Positions 6,250 through 6,631 of a DNA stretch of 6,631 nt are shown one piece after another. Numbering within the stretch: position 1 is the stretch's first letter; the number at the start of each line of letters is the position of its first letter. The stretch comes from JBFKAV01 sp041621405. GTDB lineage: Bacteria; Pseudomonadota; Alphaproteobacteria; Rhodobacterales; Rhodobacteraceae. The stretch spans positions 1 to 6,631 of the forward strand of contig JBFKAV010000175.1 of the NCBI GenBank assembly GCA_041621405.1. The letters are read 5' to 3'. The position numbers and the translations under genes were made by a program. The notes beneath the pieces are model-generated. The model had not been told where the DNA came from. It did no database searches and saw only the letters and a program-made list of their open reading frames with translations.

Positions 6250-6316
6250 GATTCCTGACTCACAGGATGCCATGAAGAACTGGTAATTCAAGGGGCATCC
6301 GCGAAGGAAAGGAATC
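6250..6316. promoter_or_regulatory. lysR/small-ORF divergent region with three GANTC sites and an inverted repeat
   Basis: The 99-bp gap 6223-6321 is notably more AT-rich than its surroundings and must drive both lysR and the small ORF. It holds GATTC at 6250-6254, GACTC at 6257-6261 and GAATC at 6312-6316, which are targets of the alphaproteobacterial CcrM methylase. It also holds a 7-bp inverted repeat, GGATGCC (6265-6271) and GGCATCC (6294-6300). Near the lysR start, GTTAG-CTGAT-CTTAC (6225-6239) is an imperfect dyad of the LysR T-N11-A kind. A good ribosome binding site for the small ORF (AAGGAA) lies at 6309-6314. Exact promoter boxes were not resolved. Confidence 0.45.
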
Positions 6317-6321
6317 AAGCC

Positions 6322-6480
6322 ATGTTACAGATACTCGGAGAAACCATGCTGATCGCCACCCGGATGGACGGCTTCGTCGATGGCCGCCGCACGGGACCGG
6401 CGCGGCCGCTGCCGCACGAGGCCGAAGCGCCGAGGGAGCGCCGCCGCGGCTGGCTGCACCTCAGCGGCCTTCTGCTGTGA
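6322..6480 (+). CDS. Small protein of unknown function (52 aa), divergent from lysR
   Basis: A short ORF, MLQILGETMLIATRMDGF and onward, ending RRRGWLHLSGLLL. It is not recognised as a known family. Support for a real gene comes from four points. An AAGGAA ribosome binding site lies 7 nt before the ATG. Most third codon positions are G or C. The gene sits divergently opposite a LysR regulator across an AT-rich promoter region. A hairpin follows directly after its stop. The protein has a hydrophobic start, a Pro/Glu/Arg-rich middle with a basic patch RERRR (39-43 region), and a hydrophobic WLHLSGLLL tail. A second in-frame ATG at 6346 has GGAG 5 nt upstream and would give 44 aa. It could be a membrane-associated small protein or a leader peptide; no function is claimed. 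Confidence 0.55.
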   Translation: MLQILGETMLIATRMDGFVDGRRTGPARPLPHEAEAPRERRRGWLHLSGLLL

Positions 6481-6491
6481 TGCCTCAGGCG

Positions 6492-6524
6492 CCGGGCGAC
6501 TAGGGTTGCGGCTCGGTCGCCCGG
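6492..6524. terminator. Hairpin between the convergent small ORF and the right-edge gene
   Basis: CCGGGCGAC (6492-6500) and GTCGCCCGG (6516-6524) form a perfect 9-bp GC-rich inverted repeat with a 15-nt loop. It starts 12 nt after the small-ORF stop and overlaps the last codons of the convergent gene at 6500-6631. Position and symmetry suit a shared bidirectional terminator, but no T-run is present, so factor-independent termination is uncertain. Confidence 0.45.
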
Positions 6525-6631
6525 AAGCTTGGCCGGCCGGCGAGTTCGCGCACCCGCGCCGCGAGGCCGGCAGGCACAGGCTGGGGTGCGCCCCGCGCCA
6601 CGGCCCAGAGCAGGATCGCGGCCGCCCCGCC
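6500..6631 (-). CDS. C-terminal fragment of a protein, possibly glutathione S-transferase
   Basis: Only the last 43 codons and the stop (TAG at 6502-6500) are inside the window; the start lies beyond position 6631. The readable end is GGAAILLWAVARGAPQPVPA followed by GLAARVRELAGRPSFRATEPQP. The pattern of a hydrophobic helix, a Pro-containing loop, then LAARV-x3-LAGRPSFRAT resembles the C-terminal helix of bacterial glutathione S-transferases, whose ends often read RPSV/RPSF. This is a weak resemblance from a short piece, and other helical proteins remain possible. The frame is open to the window edge with GC-rich third positions. It is convergent with the small ORF. Confidence 0.45.
   Translation of the reverse strand, partial: GGAAAILLWAVARGAPQPVPAGLAARVRELAGRPSFRATEPQP

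Overview
The window is very GC-rich, has GC-rich third codon positions, and is packed with genes. It reads as chromosomal DNA of an alphaproteobacterium of the order Rhodobacterales (Rhodobacteraceae). The strongest evidence is an almost textbook RegB/PrrB - SenC/PrrC - RegA/PrrA redox-signalling cluster, whose RegB and RegA sequences are close to those of Rhodobacter. I see no rRNA or tRNA genes, CRISPR arrays, transposases or phage genes.

Layout. Minus strand, left part: the N-terminal 65 codons of tsaE (tRNA t6A synthesis ATPase, cut by the window edge), preceded by a kinase-less, membrane-anchored multi-PAS protein of the DivL type (cell-cycle CtrA pathway), preceded in turn by regB (quinone- and thiol-sensing histidine kinase). 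Plus strand, centre: senC (Sco-type copper/redox protein), regA (response regulator) and a putative lipoprotein of unknown function whose start codon overlaps the regA stop. regB and senC diverge from a promoter region of about 73 bp. Right part: a LysR-type regulator of the GcvA/HvrB-like group on the minus strand, convergent with the lipoprotein gene. A 52-codon small ORF diverges from it on the plus strand. A minus-strand C-terminal fragment, possibly of a glutathione S-transferase, runs off the right edge.

How the parts work together. RegB senses respiratory redox state (ubiquinone, cysteine oxidation, signal from cytochrome oxidase). It phosphorylates RegA, which controls energy-generating and energy-consuming pathways. 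SenC/PrrC helps assemble the CuA centre of cytochrome oxidase and is linked to the redox signal. The DivL-like protein belongs to the CckA-ChpT-CtrA phosphorelay, which controls motility and gene transfer agents in Rhodobacterales.

The most interesting observation is a perfect CtrA-type box, TTAA-N7-TTAAC, about 70 bp upstream of the divL-like start codon. It suggests CtrA feedback on its own regulator. A second cell-cycle-flavoured signal is a cluster of three GANTC (CcrM methylation) sites in the 99-bp lysR/small-ORF intergenic region. The usual neighbours known from R. capsulatus (hvrA, ahcY) are absent here; the unknown lipoprotein follows regA instead. Nothing in the window looks like a wholly new multi-gene system.
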